Assembly (NCBI GenBank): GCA_021498125.1
Contig: JAIZWL010000002.1
Span: 62,001 to 126,000, forward strand
Direction of reading: 5' to 3'
DNA from: Candidatus Thorarchaeota archaeon
Lineage (GTDB): Archaea; Asgardarchaeota; Thorarchaeia; Thorarchaeales; Thorarchaeaceae
Length of the DNA stretch: 64,000 nt
Shown here piece by piece: positions 18,923-26,792 of this stretch. Under the pieces are notes generated by a model that saw nothing but the letters and a program-made list of their open reading frames with translations, was not told the DNA's origin and made no database searches. Numbering within the stretch: position 1 is the first letter of the stretch; the number at the start of each line of letters is the position of its first letter. The position numbers and the translations under genes are program-made.

Positions 18923-19215
18923 TGGAACCAAAGATAATTGAGAACACAAGATACGAACTCAAAGTGGAATTTATTGGGGAAGGTCACTCTTTCTGTAATC
19001 TACTCCGTAAGACACTTCTAGAGGAGCCTTCTGTCGACTTTGCAGGGTACAGCATTGATCATCCACTGTTGGCGAATCCAGTATTCACCCTCAGAACAAA
19101 GCGTCGCCAAGCAAATGTGGTCATGAGAGAAGCCATTGAAAAGTTACTTGCACGCGCAGAAGAATTCCGCAAGAAGTTCGTACAGGCTGTTTCGGATTAC
19201 GATATTGAGAGCTAA
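18922..19215 (+). CDS. rpoL: RNA polymerase subunit Rpo11 (L)
   Basis: 97-residue assembly subunit that pairs with Rpo3 in the polymerase alpha-like platform. The family signature is seen in GEGHSFCNLLRKTLLEEPSV (about 23-42), and the DHPL...PVFTLRT segment follows. Length is normal. The ATG overlaps the csl4 stop by one base, so it is translated from the same mRNA. Confidence 0.95.
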   Translation: MEPKIIENTRYELKVEFIGEGHSFCNLLRKTLLEEPSVDFAGYSIDHPLLANPVFTLRTKRRQANVVMREAIEKLLARAEEFRKKFVQAVSDYDIES

Positions 19216-19234
19216 TTCTCAGGCGAGTGCTCAC

Positions 19235-19648
19235 ATGTGGGACAAATTCATCCCTCATGACAATGTTCGGGATATCATGAACGACACCGGGCTAGCACAG
19301 ATTGGAGATGCTCTCGTCAATTTTTGCTATTCACTGGCCAAATCACTTGCCATTGGCAAGCTGTCTGGAGAAAAAGTAAGAGATAACATTCTTGCCAGAG
19401 CAATTAGAGCAACAGATCTCTACCGCCAGATCGGTAAGAGAACTGATGCGGGGGGCGCAGGCGACGCATATGAGGCATTAATGGGATTTCTCTGGCTAAA
19501 AGAGGAAACAACTGTTGAAGAGATCGTACAGATGCTTGTAGAGGAATTGCCCCTTGAAACTTCAACGAGCAGAAAGAAGGAAACCGAGATCGCGGCATAT
19601 GCATTTCAAAGACTCCTCGAAAGGCTATCAGACAGACTTCCACTCTAA
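19235..19648 (+). CDS. RNase III-fold protein, short archaeal form
   Basis: 137 residues with two RNase III-like signatures: IGDALVNFCYS (about 20-30), like the LGDAVL box, and GDAYEALMGFLWL (about 71-83), like the GDxFEALIGA box with the catalytic acidic residues. There is no double-stranded RNA binding domain, so it resembles Mini-III or MrnC. The ATG at 19235 begins 19 bases after rpoL; a longer frame would overlap rpoL and is rejected. Its place after csl4 and rpoL supports a role in RNA maturation. The exact substrate, possibly rRNA, is not known. Confidence 0.65.
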   Translation: MWDKFIPHDNVRDIMNDTGLAQIGDALVNFCYSLAKSLAIGKLSGEKVRDNILARAIRATDLYRQIGKRTDAGGAGDAYEALMGFLWLKEETTVEEIVQMLVEELPLETSTSRKKETEIAAYAFQRLLERLSDRLPL

Positions 19649-19857
19649 AAGAAAAAGATTCACACCTGTAAAACCATATATTAATAATATGAGAAGAAGA
19701 GCGCAGCTCTGTTCTGCATCGTCATAAACATGATTCGTAATTCACGGTATAATCCCCAAAAGATGCCAACTGGTAACAATCCGACGAGAGAACGACCAGT
19801 AGCAATCCTTAATTGATTGTCAGAAATAGCGTAAGTCAATAGTGAGGTAAATGAAAC

Positions 19858-20187
19858 ATGGAGTTCTGCGATAAGTGTGGAGCAATGATGGTTCCTGTAA
19901 CATTAGAAGACGGAAAAAGAGTTCTCAAATGTCGTAGTTGTGGGAACATAAAGGAACTTAGCGGATCTCTCAAGGTATCAAGAGAAATTAGCAAGACTCC
20001 AAGAGACAAGATCATCGTAGTAGAGGACGACTCTGTACCAATGCCAATAACAAAAGCGACGTGCCCAAAATGTGGAAACAATGAAGCATATTATTGGACA
20101 GTACAGACTCGCCGAGGAGATGAGAGTGCCACGGAGTTTTACCGATGCACAAAATGTAAACACACATGGCGTAATTATGGGGGATAA
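19858..20187 (+). CDS. tfs: Transcription elongation factor TFS
   Basis: 109 residues with an N-terminal zinc ribbon (CDKC, CRSC at 4-29) and a C-terminal zinc ribbon (CPKC, CTKC at about 69-99). The acidic hairpin RGDESATEFYRC carries D-E, the residues inserted into the polymerase active site to trigger transcript cleavage, so this is TFS and not plain Rpb9. The 209-bp gap in front is A/T-rich; a TATATTAATAAT stretch at 19677-19689 may hold a promoter. Confidence 0.95.
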   Translation: MEFCDKCGAMMVPVTLEDGKRVLKCRSCGNIKELSGSLKVSREISKTPRDKIIVVEDDSVPMPITKATCPKCGNNEAYYWTVQTRRGDESATEFYRCTKCKHTWRNYGG

Positions 20188-20265
20188 CAGCGGCCCGACA
20201 ATATTATAGAAGCTTAAAGCATTAGGCAGAAGAATAAATATAGTAGTAGCACGAGGACGAGCAAT

Positions 20266-20634
20266 GTGAGCGAAAAAAAATTCAGACCAAAAGCTTCAGC
20301 CCCCCTGAGGACTATAAGATCCCTGACGTCTGACATTGATGGCCCGGTACGAATTCTTGGCTTAGTGATTGAGTCAATGCCGGGAAGCGCCATAATCCAA
20401 GACCTATACGATGACATAGAGAAGGCTGCAACGATCAGAGTTCTAGTCGAAGGCGAACTAGTGCCAGAACACAAGTACATCTTGATTGGGGAAATCACTG
20501 AGAAGAAAGACTCTAATGGAGTAACCCTCATATTGAATGCGAACATTGCTCATGATGTCAATAATTTGGATGTTCGCCGTTTCAAGAACACTCTTGATCT
20601 TGAAAGACAGGTTCATTCGTACCTCATCAGATAA
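20266..20634 (+). CDS. Single OB-fold protein in the tfs-pcn cluster
   Basis: 122 residues with the strand order of an OB fold: VRILGLVIES, AIIQDLYDD, TIRVLVEGEL, KYILIGEITEKK and TLILNANIAHDV, ending in a helix (LERQVHSYLI). Small OB proteins of this layout include RPA14-like and Stn1-like single-stranded DNA binders, but I cannot name an orthologue. The start is GTG at 20266, after a CGAGGACGAG site. pcn starts 12 bases past its stop behind AAGGAGG, so the two are cotranscribed. Context points to replication or transcription. Confidence 0.7.
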   Translation: MSEKKFRPKASAPLRTIRSLTSDIDGPVRILGLVIESMPGSAIIQDLYDDIEKAATIRVLVEGELVPEHKYILIGEITEKKDSNGVTLILNANIAHDVNNLDVRRFKNTLDLERQVHSYLIR

Positions 20635-20646
20635 GGAGGAGCAAAG

Positions 20647-21399
20647 ATGTTTCATGCAACACTCGACAGCACCAAGACGTGGAAAAAGATAGTAGATGCT
20701 CTGGCGACCCTTCTTACGGAAGTCAATTTCGTAATCACAGATAATGGGTTGGCCCTTTGTCAACTCGACTCTTCTAAGGCCGCTATGATTGACCTTAATC
20801 TGCCAGCAGGGGTATTCCAAGAATTCAATTGTAGTGTCACACACAAAGTCTGTCTTGGTGTGGATGAGCTGGTTAAGATTAGCAAACGCATGGCTGCGGA
20901 CGATAGACTTGAATTCAGCATCGATGAAAAGGGCCAAAAATTCGTAATCCGAATGATAGGCCAAGCAGATAGAAAATTCAGCCTAATGCTGCTGACACCA
21001 CCAGACGAGGATCGAAAGAGCAAGTCGATGCCATATGACATAAGAGCAGAGATCTATGCGGATGCGTTCAAACAGGCAGTAAAAGACATCGAGGTTGTTT
21101 CCGGTCACATCAGAATCATCGCAAAGGACAACACACTCTCGTTTACAGGTGGAGGAGATATCGGAGAAGCCAATGTCACCCTTAAGATTGGTGAGGAATC
21201 ACCTCTATACGACCTTGAGATAAAGAAGGACTCCTCTGCGATGTATGCATTGAGCTATCTTAGTGACATCATCAAGGCAATCTCTAGTGATACAATGACC
21301 CTCCAGTATGCCACTGACAAACCACTTCAGATAGAGTTCGGAGTGGCTGAAGGCGGAACAATCAAGTTCATTCTTGCACCACGTATCGAGAGAAGGTGA
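20647..21399 (+). CDS. pcn: DNA sliding clamp PCNA
   Basis: Ring-forming clamp that tethers polymerases, ligase and FEN1. 250 residues with two clamp domains. Family marks include LCQLDSSKAAMIDLNLP (about 37-53), the interdomain connector near 118-130, and the C-terminal LAPRIERR, the usual LAPKIE end. An excellent AAGGAGG site precedes the ATG. Only one PCNA gene is in the window; homotrimer formation is expected. priS and gins51 follow. Confidence 0.97.
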   Translation: MFHATLDSTKTWKKIVDALATLLTEVNFVITDNGLALCQLDSSKAAMIDLNLPAGVFQEFNCSVTHKVCLGVDELVKISKRMAADDRLEFSIDEKGQKFVIRMIGQADRKFSLMLLTPPDEDRKSKSMPYDIRAEIYADAFKQAVKDIEVVSGHIRIIAKDNTLSFTGGGDIGEANVTLKIGEESPLYDLEIKKDSSAMYALSYLSDIIKAISSDTMTLQYATDKPLQIEFGVAEGGTIKFILAPRIERR

Positions 21400-21496
21400 A
21401 CTCATCTTCGCATTCAGAGTTATGGCGTAGCCACATCATCAGGTATGTTGTACCAAGAAGACAATCATGCCTGTGTTCATCGGAGATGAGAGTACA

Positions 21497-22879
21497 ATGT
21501 CTGTAAGGAATCGAGAGAAAAGGCAGAGATTTCTGCGATTGACGTTCCAAGAGTATTATCGTCACCATGCAGACATGATAGATACCCCACAAAGATTACA
21601 TATGAGAGAGTTCGCATTTGAAACATGGGAGTATACATGGCGCTGTGTTCAACGTACGGATACAGACGAAACAGGCAGACCAATTCGCAAAGGCTGTGGA
21701 AACAAGGGCACATCACTTCTTCGCCCATCGACGTGCCCCAAATGCGGAGCAACTGGAGTGACTGCCACTAATTGGTCACGCCACCTAGGATTTCGCACGA
21801 GTGATGCACTAAAGAAGGAACTTGCAACAAGAGCACCTCATAGTGTGTACCATTCGGCTGCATTCTACAAGATCCCCGTAGCAAGAAGTATGTATGAGAA
21901 GCAGTGGCAGGGTGCTGAGCTTGTCTTTGATATTGATGCCGATCATCTGGATGCTCATTGCACAAAGGAACATGATGGGTGGGTCTGCGCGAACCCAGAG
22001 TGCCGAGAAACGGGATGGGGCGAACCACCAGAAAAAGGATGCCCCAATTGCGGAGGGCAGGAATTTCTCCGCCGAAAATGGATCTGTGATCGGTGCCTCG
22101 ACGATGCAAGACGCAACACGCTAAAGGTTTACGACGACTTCTTGATTGATGATCTTGGGATTGACCCAAAGGATCTCCAGCTGAATTATAGTGGTCATAG
22201 AGGATATCATATTCGCGTAAGGGACCCGCGGGTATTCGAGATTCATGCAGCCGGACGTGTTGAGATCGTCCATGCAATCACAGGGGTAGGTCTGGACGGG
22301 ACTCGCGCAATTAATGCAATCATGGGTGTTCCCACAATCCCCCCTAGGACGGTACCTGGATGGGGCGGACGAATTGCAGATGCACTAATTGAATTCTTGA
22401 GGAATATTGACGAGTATAAAGAGAAAGACCGTTGGGTGAAAGCCCTTAGAACTTCTCGTGAGGCCCTGATACAAGGACTCTTGCTAAATCCGCCCAGATT
22501 GGAAAAAATCACGGGAATAGGTACAAAGACGTGGCAGGAAATTGTAACAATAGCAGTCATGAGATATGGTGGAAAGATCGATGTTCCTGTCACTCACGAT
22601 GTCCATCGAGTGATACGACTGATAGGAAGCCTACATGGAAAGACCGGTTTCACGGTCACACCATTGACCAGAGATTCGATTGAAGGATTTGATCCGTTTC
22701 GAGATGCGCTAGCCTTTGACGATGACCCTCTAAAGATTCGAGTTCTAGGTGGATTACTTGAGGTCCCACGTTTCAGAATTGGGGATGAATTATATGGGCC
22801 ATTTGGAGATGAAATAGTAGAACTTCCTACAAACGCCGCAATGTTTCTCTTATGCAAGGGAGTGGCTGTACTTGAGTAA
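21497..22879 (+). CDS. priS: DNA primase catalytic subunit PriS with C-terminal GINS-B-like domain
   Basis: Makes RNA/DNA primers together with PriL, which is not in this window. The catalytic pair is in VFDIDADH (D145, D147), and SGHRGYHIRV near 233-242 is the nucleotide-binding SGxRGxH motif. Two cysteine clusters are visible: CPKCG with an upstream C-G-C near 50-80, and CANPEC, CPNC, CDRC near 165-205. The last 45 residues (VPRFRIGDELYGPFGDEIVEL...) repeat the pattern of the Gins51 B domain encoded next door; such a tail has been noted for archaeal PriS. The ATG at 21497 has GGAGATG upstream; an ATG at 21467 is the alternative. Confidence 0.93.
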   Translation: MSVRNREKRQRFLRLTFQEYYRHHADMIDTPQRLHMREFAFETWEYTWRCVQRTDTDETGRPIRKGCGNKGTSLLRPSTCPKCGATGVTATNWSRHLGFRTSDALKKELATRAPHSVYHSAAFYKIPVARSMYEKQWQGAELVFDIDADHLDAHCTKEHDGWVCANPECRETGWGEPPEKGCPNCGGQEFLRRKWICDRCLDDARRNTLKVYDDFLIDDLGIDPKDLQLNYSGHRGYHIRVRDPRVFEIHAAGRVEIVHAITGVGLDGTRAINAIMGVPTIPPRTVPGWGGRIADALIEFLRNIDEYKEKDRWVKALRTSREALIQGLLLNPPRLEKITGIGTKTWQEIVTIAVMRYGGKIDVPVTHDVHRVIRLIGSLHGKTGFTVTPLTRDSIEGFDPFRDALAFDDDPLKIRVLGGLLEVPRFRIGDELYGPFGDEIVELPTNAAMFLLCKGVAVLE

Positions 22880-23489
22880 TAAAAAATATGAGAATATCCG
22901 AAGTGTTTGGGAGGAAGAAACCCAATCGACTACGCTGCAAGACCTTGATGATTTGACTCTAGGGCAGATGGGAGAATACCTTGCGGAAATACGATTGGCA
23001 CTTACAGAGGTACCTGCAGAGAATGTGATTCAGGCGGAATTATACACGCGTGAGATAGAAAACATCGAGTATATGCTAAAAGATCTCTTACTTTTTCGAA
23101 GAGAAAAAATACTTAGAGCTGCCTTCGAGGGAAGTGAACCAAAAGGGACAATGACTCTTGCTGAAGAGGAATTCTATAATCGCATTACACGGGGAATTCA
23201 GGGGCATTCGGAATTTATCGATGCAATACTTACAGGAAGACCACTTACCATTCACGATGAGCCAACCAGTTCAAGCGAAGACCTACCCGAAGAAGAAGAG
23301 GAAATGGAGTATATTGCAGTGCGTTTTACTCGGCCAATAGATACACCCTTCATGGGACTAGACGAACAAACATACGGGCCGTTTAAAAAAGAAGATATTG
23401 CTACAATTCCGGTAGTCAATGCACAGGCATGGCTCAGAGACGGAACGGTCATCAGAGTGATAATTGAGAAATCAGAGGACCGTGAATAA
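22872..23489 (+). CDS. gins51: GINS complex subunit Gins51
   Basis: Part of the CMG-type replicative helicase. 205 residues in the A-then-B order of Gins51: a helical A domain to about residue 120, an acidic linker (SSSEDLPEEEEE near 137-148), and a B domain with VRFTRPIDTPFMGLDEQTYGPFKKED. The start is TTG at 22872, overlapping priS by 8 bases. No Gins23 gene is seen, so the complex may be a Gins51 homotetramer. Confidence 0.9.
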   Translation: MSNKKYENIRSVWEEETQSTTLQDLDDLTLGQMGEYLAEIRLALTEVPAENVIQAELYTREIENIEYMLKDLLLFRREKILRAAFEGSEPKGTMTLAEEEFYNRITRGIQGHSEFIDAILTGRPLTIHDEPTSSSEDLPEEEEEMEYIAVRFTRPIDTPFMGLDEQTYGPFKKEDIATIPVVNAQAWLRDGTVIRVIIEKSEDRE

Positions 23490-23775
23490 ATTGGATCAAG
23501 AAGAAATCAGTCAACGACTTGAAGATATCATTGAAAAAATTAAGATCCAGCAGGAGCAGGCCGACAAAAGATGTGAAAAGATGGAGGTCTCTCTCACCGG
23601 GACCTTACGATTATTGTCTGACAACACTTCAATGATACATAGTCTTCAAGGAAACCCTGATGCATTGAAAGGTTATTTACTTCGTGAGACCAGTAATCTA
23701 CGAAACTCAACCTTTGCAGATTGGACCAGTATACTTGCACTTCTTCAGACATTACTGAACGACTTGCGAAAGTAA
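23482..23775 (+). CDS. Small coiled-coil protein after gins51
   Basis: About 97 residues from the GTG at 23482, or 94 from the TTG at 23491; AGAGGA lies just upstream. The first half is a heptad-rich helix (QEEISQRLEDIIEKIKIQQEQ), the second half two shorter helices. No motif is recognised. Overlap with the gins51 stop suggests translational coupling and possibly a replisome partner. Confidence 0.65.
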   Translation: MNKLDQEEISQRLEDIIEKIKIQQEQADKRCEKMEVSLTGTLRLLSDNTSMIHSLQGNPDALKGYLLRETSNLRNSTFADWTSILALLQTLLNDLRK

Positions 23776-23803
23776 TAAGAGCGCGGCCATCCGTGTTGTA
23801 GTC

Positions 23804-23995
23804 ATGCAGCCTAAAACGCAGTACATCATCATTGGTACGTGGATTCTTGTCATTTGCTTCGCACTGGCTGGGGCATTTACGTATCCACTAAATCAATGGA
23901 ACATTCTACAGATAGCATTGTGGGAAATCGTTACCATAGGTTGGCTGTCAATGCTTATGTTGCTAATATACAAAAAGAGCCTTCCGGGGCAATAA
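23804..23995 (+). CDS. Small two-span membrane protein
   Basis: 63 residues with two hydrophobic helices (about 8-27 and 37-57) and a basic end KKSLPGQ. It lies 28 bp after the coiled-coil gene and before the hdr promoter, so it is probably the last gene of the replication cluster. No family is recognised. Confidence 0.55.
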   Translation: MQPKTQYIIIGTWILVICFALAGAFTYPLNQWNILQIALWEIVTIGWLSMLMLLIYKKSLPGQ

Positions 23996-24039
23996 AATCA
24001 TGTAGAATTTGAGAGTTTAACACATATCTCTAAATGCTG

Positions 24040-24052
24040 AAACTTTTAATAC
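24040..24052 (+). promoter_or_regulatory. TATA box of the hdr operon
   Basis: GAAACTTTTAATACACC gives a BRE-like GAAA and TATA-like TTTTAATA. It predicts a start near 24075, inside any longer hdrC reading frame, which supports the later ATG at 24100. Confidence 0.5.
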
Positions 24053-24099
24053 ACCTATCTACTCGAAAGCCACCTATCGCCCGACAACAACTGAGGCTA

Positions 24100-24651
24100 A
24101 TGGTGGAACTCATGGCTGAAACTAAAGACAAAATCGATCCCCCAGTCACATTGGTCGAACCCATCGATATGTCTAGACTGGATTCCAGTTTCCGTAAAGA
24201 GATTCAGAGTATGCCTGACGGAAATGAGTTAAACGCATGCTTTGCCTGCTCCACATGCACGGCAGCATGCCCAATTGCAAATCAATGGACATACAAGCCG
24301 CATCAGCTCATTCGCATGATACTCTTAGGAATGCGGGAAGAGGTCCTCTCATCCAAGGAAATCTGGGAATGTTTGACTTGTTTTCAGTGCCAAGAGCGCT
24401 GTCCGCAGAATGTCAGAGTCACAGACATCTTATTCGATTGCAAAAACCTTGCAGCTGAAGAAGGAAAAGTCCCAGATAGTATCAAGGGCCTTGCTAAAGA
24501 GCTCATTGAGAAGGGCCAGCTGTATGTGATCACTGCGGACTGGGAGAGAGAAGATCTTGATTTAGAACCAGAAGTGCCCGGCATGTCCACAGATGAGTTC
24601 AGGGAGATTCTCAAGGCGACACGAACAGGCAAAATTGTAGGTGGTGAGTAG
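24100..24651 (+). CDS. hdrC: Heterodisulfide reductase subunit C
   Basis: Iron-sulfur electron carrier between HdrA and HdrB. Two [4Fe-4S] motifs are complete: CFACSTCTAACP and CLTCFQCQERCP. 183 residues from the ATG at 24100, which follows TGAGG; an ATG at 24112 is also possible. A frame open from 24034 would include the promoter and is rejected. hdrB follows 2 bases after the stop. Confidence 0.94.
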   Translation: MVELMAETKDKIDPPVTLVEPIDMSRLDSSFRKEIQSMPDGNELNACFACSTCTAACPIANQWTYKPHQLIRMILLGMREEVLSSKEIWECLTCFQCQERCPQNVRVTDILFDCKNLAAEEGKVPDSIKGLAKELIEKGQLYVITADWEREDLDLEPEVPGMSTDEFREILKATRTGKIVGGE

Positions 24652-24653
24652 AA

Positions 24654-25520
24654 ATGCCAACATACAATCTCTACATGGGATGCAGTGTCCCAGCAAATTA
24701 CCCGAATTACGAGGCTGCAACGCTTAAGGTTGCAGAGGCACTTGGCATGGAACTGATATACATGGATGGTGTTGGATGCTGCGGCAGTCCCAATCTGAGA
24801 GCCATCGATTATTTTGGGTGGCTAGTAGTAAATGCACGAACCTTGGCGATTGCTGAAAAGAATGGGCATGACATAGTCACACCCTGTAACGGATGTTTTG
24901 GATCGCTCAAGGATGTCTTGTATCATCTCAAACACGATAAAGAAGACATGAAAAAGGTCAACGACGAACTAAAGAAATACGGTCTTGAACTCAAGGGCAA
25001 TGTTAGAGTACGTCATGTTGTCGAGGCGATGTATACAGACATAGGCATTGAAGCAATCAAGGCCAAAGTGACACGACCACTTGATGGTGTCAAAATCGCA
25101 GTACATTATGGATGCCATATTCTGAGGCCTAAAGATGTGACGGAGATAAATCCTGAGAACCTTGATGATCTGCTTCGAGCGACGGGAGCAACAGTTGTAG
25201 AATATCCCCTCTGGAAACAATGTTGTGGCGCAACAGTACTTCCTGTAAACGAAGAACTGGCGATAAGATTAGCCCATGACAAACTCAAATCAATGAAAGA
25301 AGCAGGTGCTGAATTCGCCATGGTCATTTGCCCCGCTTGCGGCAATCAGTTGGATCTCCAACAGTTTGGAATCAAAGACACATATGGTGTCGAGTTCAAT
25401 CTCCCGGTCTTATTCTATCCACAAATACTCGCACTGGCAATGGGTATGAGCGAGGACGAAGTGGGTCTTGAAATGAACAGAGTTCCTGCTGACCCGATCC
25501 TTAGTCATTTTGTAGAGTAA
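24654..25520 (+). CDS. hdrB: Heterodisulfide reductase subunit B
   Basis: Catalytic subunit for disulfide reduction with two CCG domains. The first has GCSV, GCCGSPN and CNGC; the second has GCHI, QCCGATV and CPAC, so both noncubane cluster ligand sets are intact. 288 residues is normal. It is tightly linked to hdrC and hdrA. The physiological disulfide is unknown: no genes for coenzyme M or B synthesis are visible here. Confidence 0.95.
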   Translation: MPTYNLYMGCSVPANYPNYEAATLKVAEALGMELIYMDGVGCCGSPNLRAIDYFGWLVVNARTLAIAEKNGHDIVTPCNGCFGSLKDVLYHLKHDKEDMKKVNDELKKYGLELKGNVRVRHVVEAMYTDIGIEAIKAKVTRPLDGVKIAVHYGCHILRPKDVTEINPENLDDLLRATGATVVEYPLWKQCCGATVLPVNEELAIRLAHDKLKSMKEAGAEFAMVICPACGNQLDLQQFGIKDTYGVEFNLPVLFYPQILALAMGMSEDEVGLEMNRVPADPILSHFVE

Positions 25521-25533
25521 AGAGGTGAAATGA

Positions 25534-26787
25534 ATGGTGACTCACCCGGTCCTTGTAATCGGAGCAGGCGTTGCAGGACTGACTGCTGCTGTCGAACTGG
25601 CTGACTCAGGAGTTCAGACTGTTCTTATTGAGCGCAACTCGACGGTGGGAGGTAATGCTCTCGACTTGTACAAGGCATTTCCTACCGATGATTGCTTCTA
25701 TTGCTTTGAGGGCAATCGATGGCGACCCGGTATCAGAAAGTGTTTCTACAGGAGTGCACTGCTGGACCAACCTAATCTGACCCTAAAGATCAACACGACT
25801 CTCAAGGAGGTCACTGGTGAGCCGGGCAAGTTCAAGGTGGTACTCTCAATAGGCCCCAGATATGTGGACCCGGTAAAATGCATCATGTGCGGAATTTGTA
25901 TGGAACACTCAAAGGCGTTTTCGTTGATATCGCCACAATGCCAACCGCAGGCGGTGGTCTATAATCCAGACAAGGCCGATGAGGGAGTAGCACGGGCTGT
26001 AGAAGAGTGCCCCACGAAAGCTATCGACATTGAAGCCCAACCCTCAGAAGAAACAATCAATGTTTCCGACATCATAGTTGCCACAGGATATCACGAGATG
26101 CAACCCGTAAATGTAGACGAGTATGGATATGGCCGAATTCCAAATGTCATCACCCAATTAGAACTCGCGCGAATGCTTGACCCGAATGGTATCACGGGAG
26201 GCGTTCTCACAAGACCATCTGATGGAGAACGTGTCAAGAGTGTACTAATGATTCAGTGCGTTGGAAGCAGGGATGAGAAGTATTATCCATATTGTTCCAA
26301 GATCTGCTGCATCTTTGCACTTAAACATGCAAACATCATCGCACTGGAACGAGAGAACGTTAGTGTCAACATTGTCTATATGGATATTAGAACGTATGAC
26401 CGATACGAGAGATACTATCGCGAGGCAAGAGAGGCGGGTGTCAATTTCATTCGGGGGCGCGTTCAAAGGGTAAAGCCCAGTGAGAACGGAGGTATAGAGG
26501 CCATTGTGTATGACTCATTACTGAACCGATATCTGAAATTTGATACTGATCTATTTGTTCTCTCTTCCGCATTGGAAGCACCAAAGGGGAGTGAAGAGAT
26601 AATCAAAGCATTGGGACTGAGAGAGTCTAATGGGTTTGTCGCACCTGCTGATCTCGAAACGGAAGAGAACGTTGTTGTAGGAGATCATGTGTATGCATGT
26701 GGAACGGCCTTGGGTCCAGCAGAAGTACCAGAGAGTGTCACACAAGCTCGTGCGGTGGTTTCAAAGATTCTTCAGAGCAGGATGTGA
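25534..26787 (+). CDS. hdrA: HdrA-like flavoprotein, short paralogue
   Basis: 417 residues. The FAD-binding site is VLVIGAGVAGLTAAVEL at the very N-terminus, followed by an inserted ferredoxin-like segment (KCIMCGIC, ECPTKAI near 110-170), and the HdrA C-terminal part with CVGSRD and CSKICC. It lacks the N-terminal cluster domain of full HdrA. Together with the next gene it makes two HdrA-type subunits, which could form a heterodimer. The ferredoxin motif is CxxCxxC with the fourth ligand in a separate CP motif, slightly unusual. Confidence 0.88.
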   Translation: MVTHPVLVIGAGVAGLTAAVELADSGVQTVLIERNSTVGGNALDLYKAFPTDDCFYCFEGNRWRPGIRKCFYRSALLDQPNLTLKINTTLKEVTGEPGKFKVVLSIGPRYVDPVKCIMCGICMEHSKAFSLISPQCQPQAVVYNPDKADEGVARAVEECPTKAIDIEAQPSEETINVSDIIVATGYHEMQPVNVDEYGYGRIPNVITQLELARMLDPNGITGGVLTRPSDGERVKSVLMIQCVGSRDEKYYPYCSKICCIFALKHANIIALERENVSVNIVYMDIRTYDRYERYYREAREAGVNFIRGRVQRVKPSENGGIEAIVYDSLLNRYLKFDTDLFVLSSALEAPKGSEEIIKALGLRESNGFVAPADLETEENVVVGDHVYACGTALGPAEVPESVTQARAVVSKILQSRM

Positions 26788-26792
26788 TTGTC

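Noticed and set aside
24034-24099. Longer hdrC frame from 24034.
   Set aside because: It would include the predicted TATA box and transcription start.
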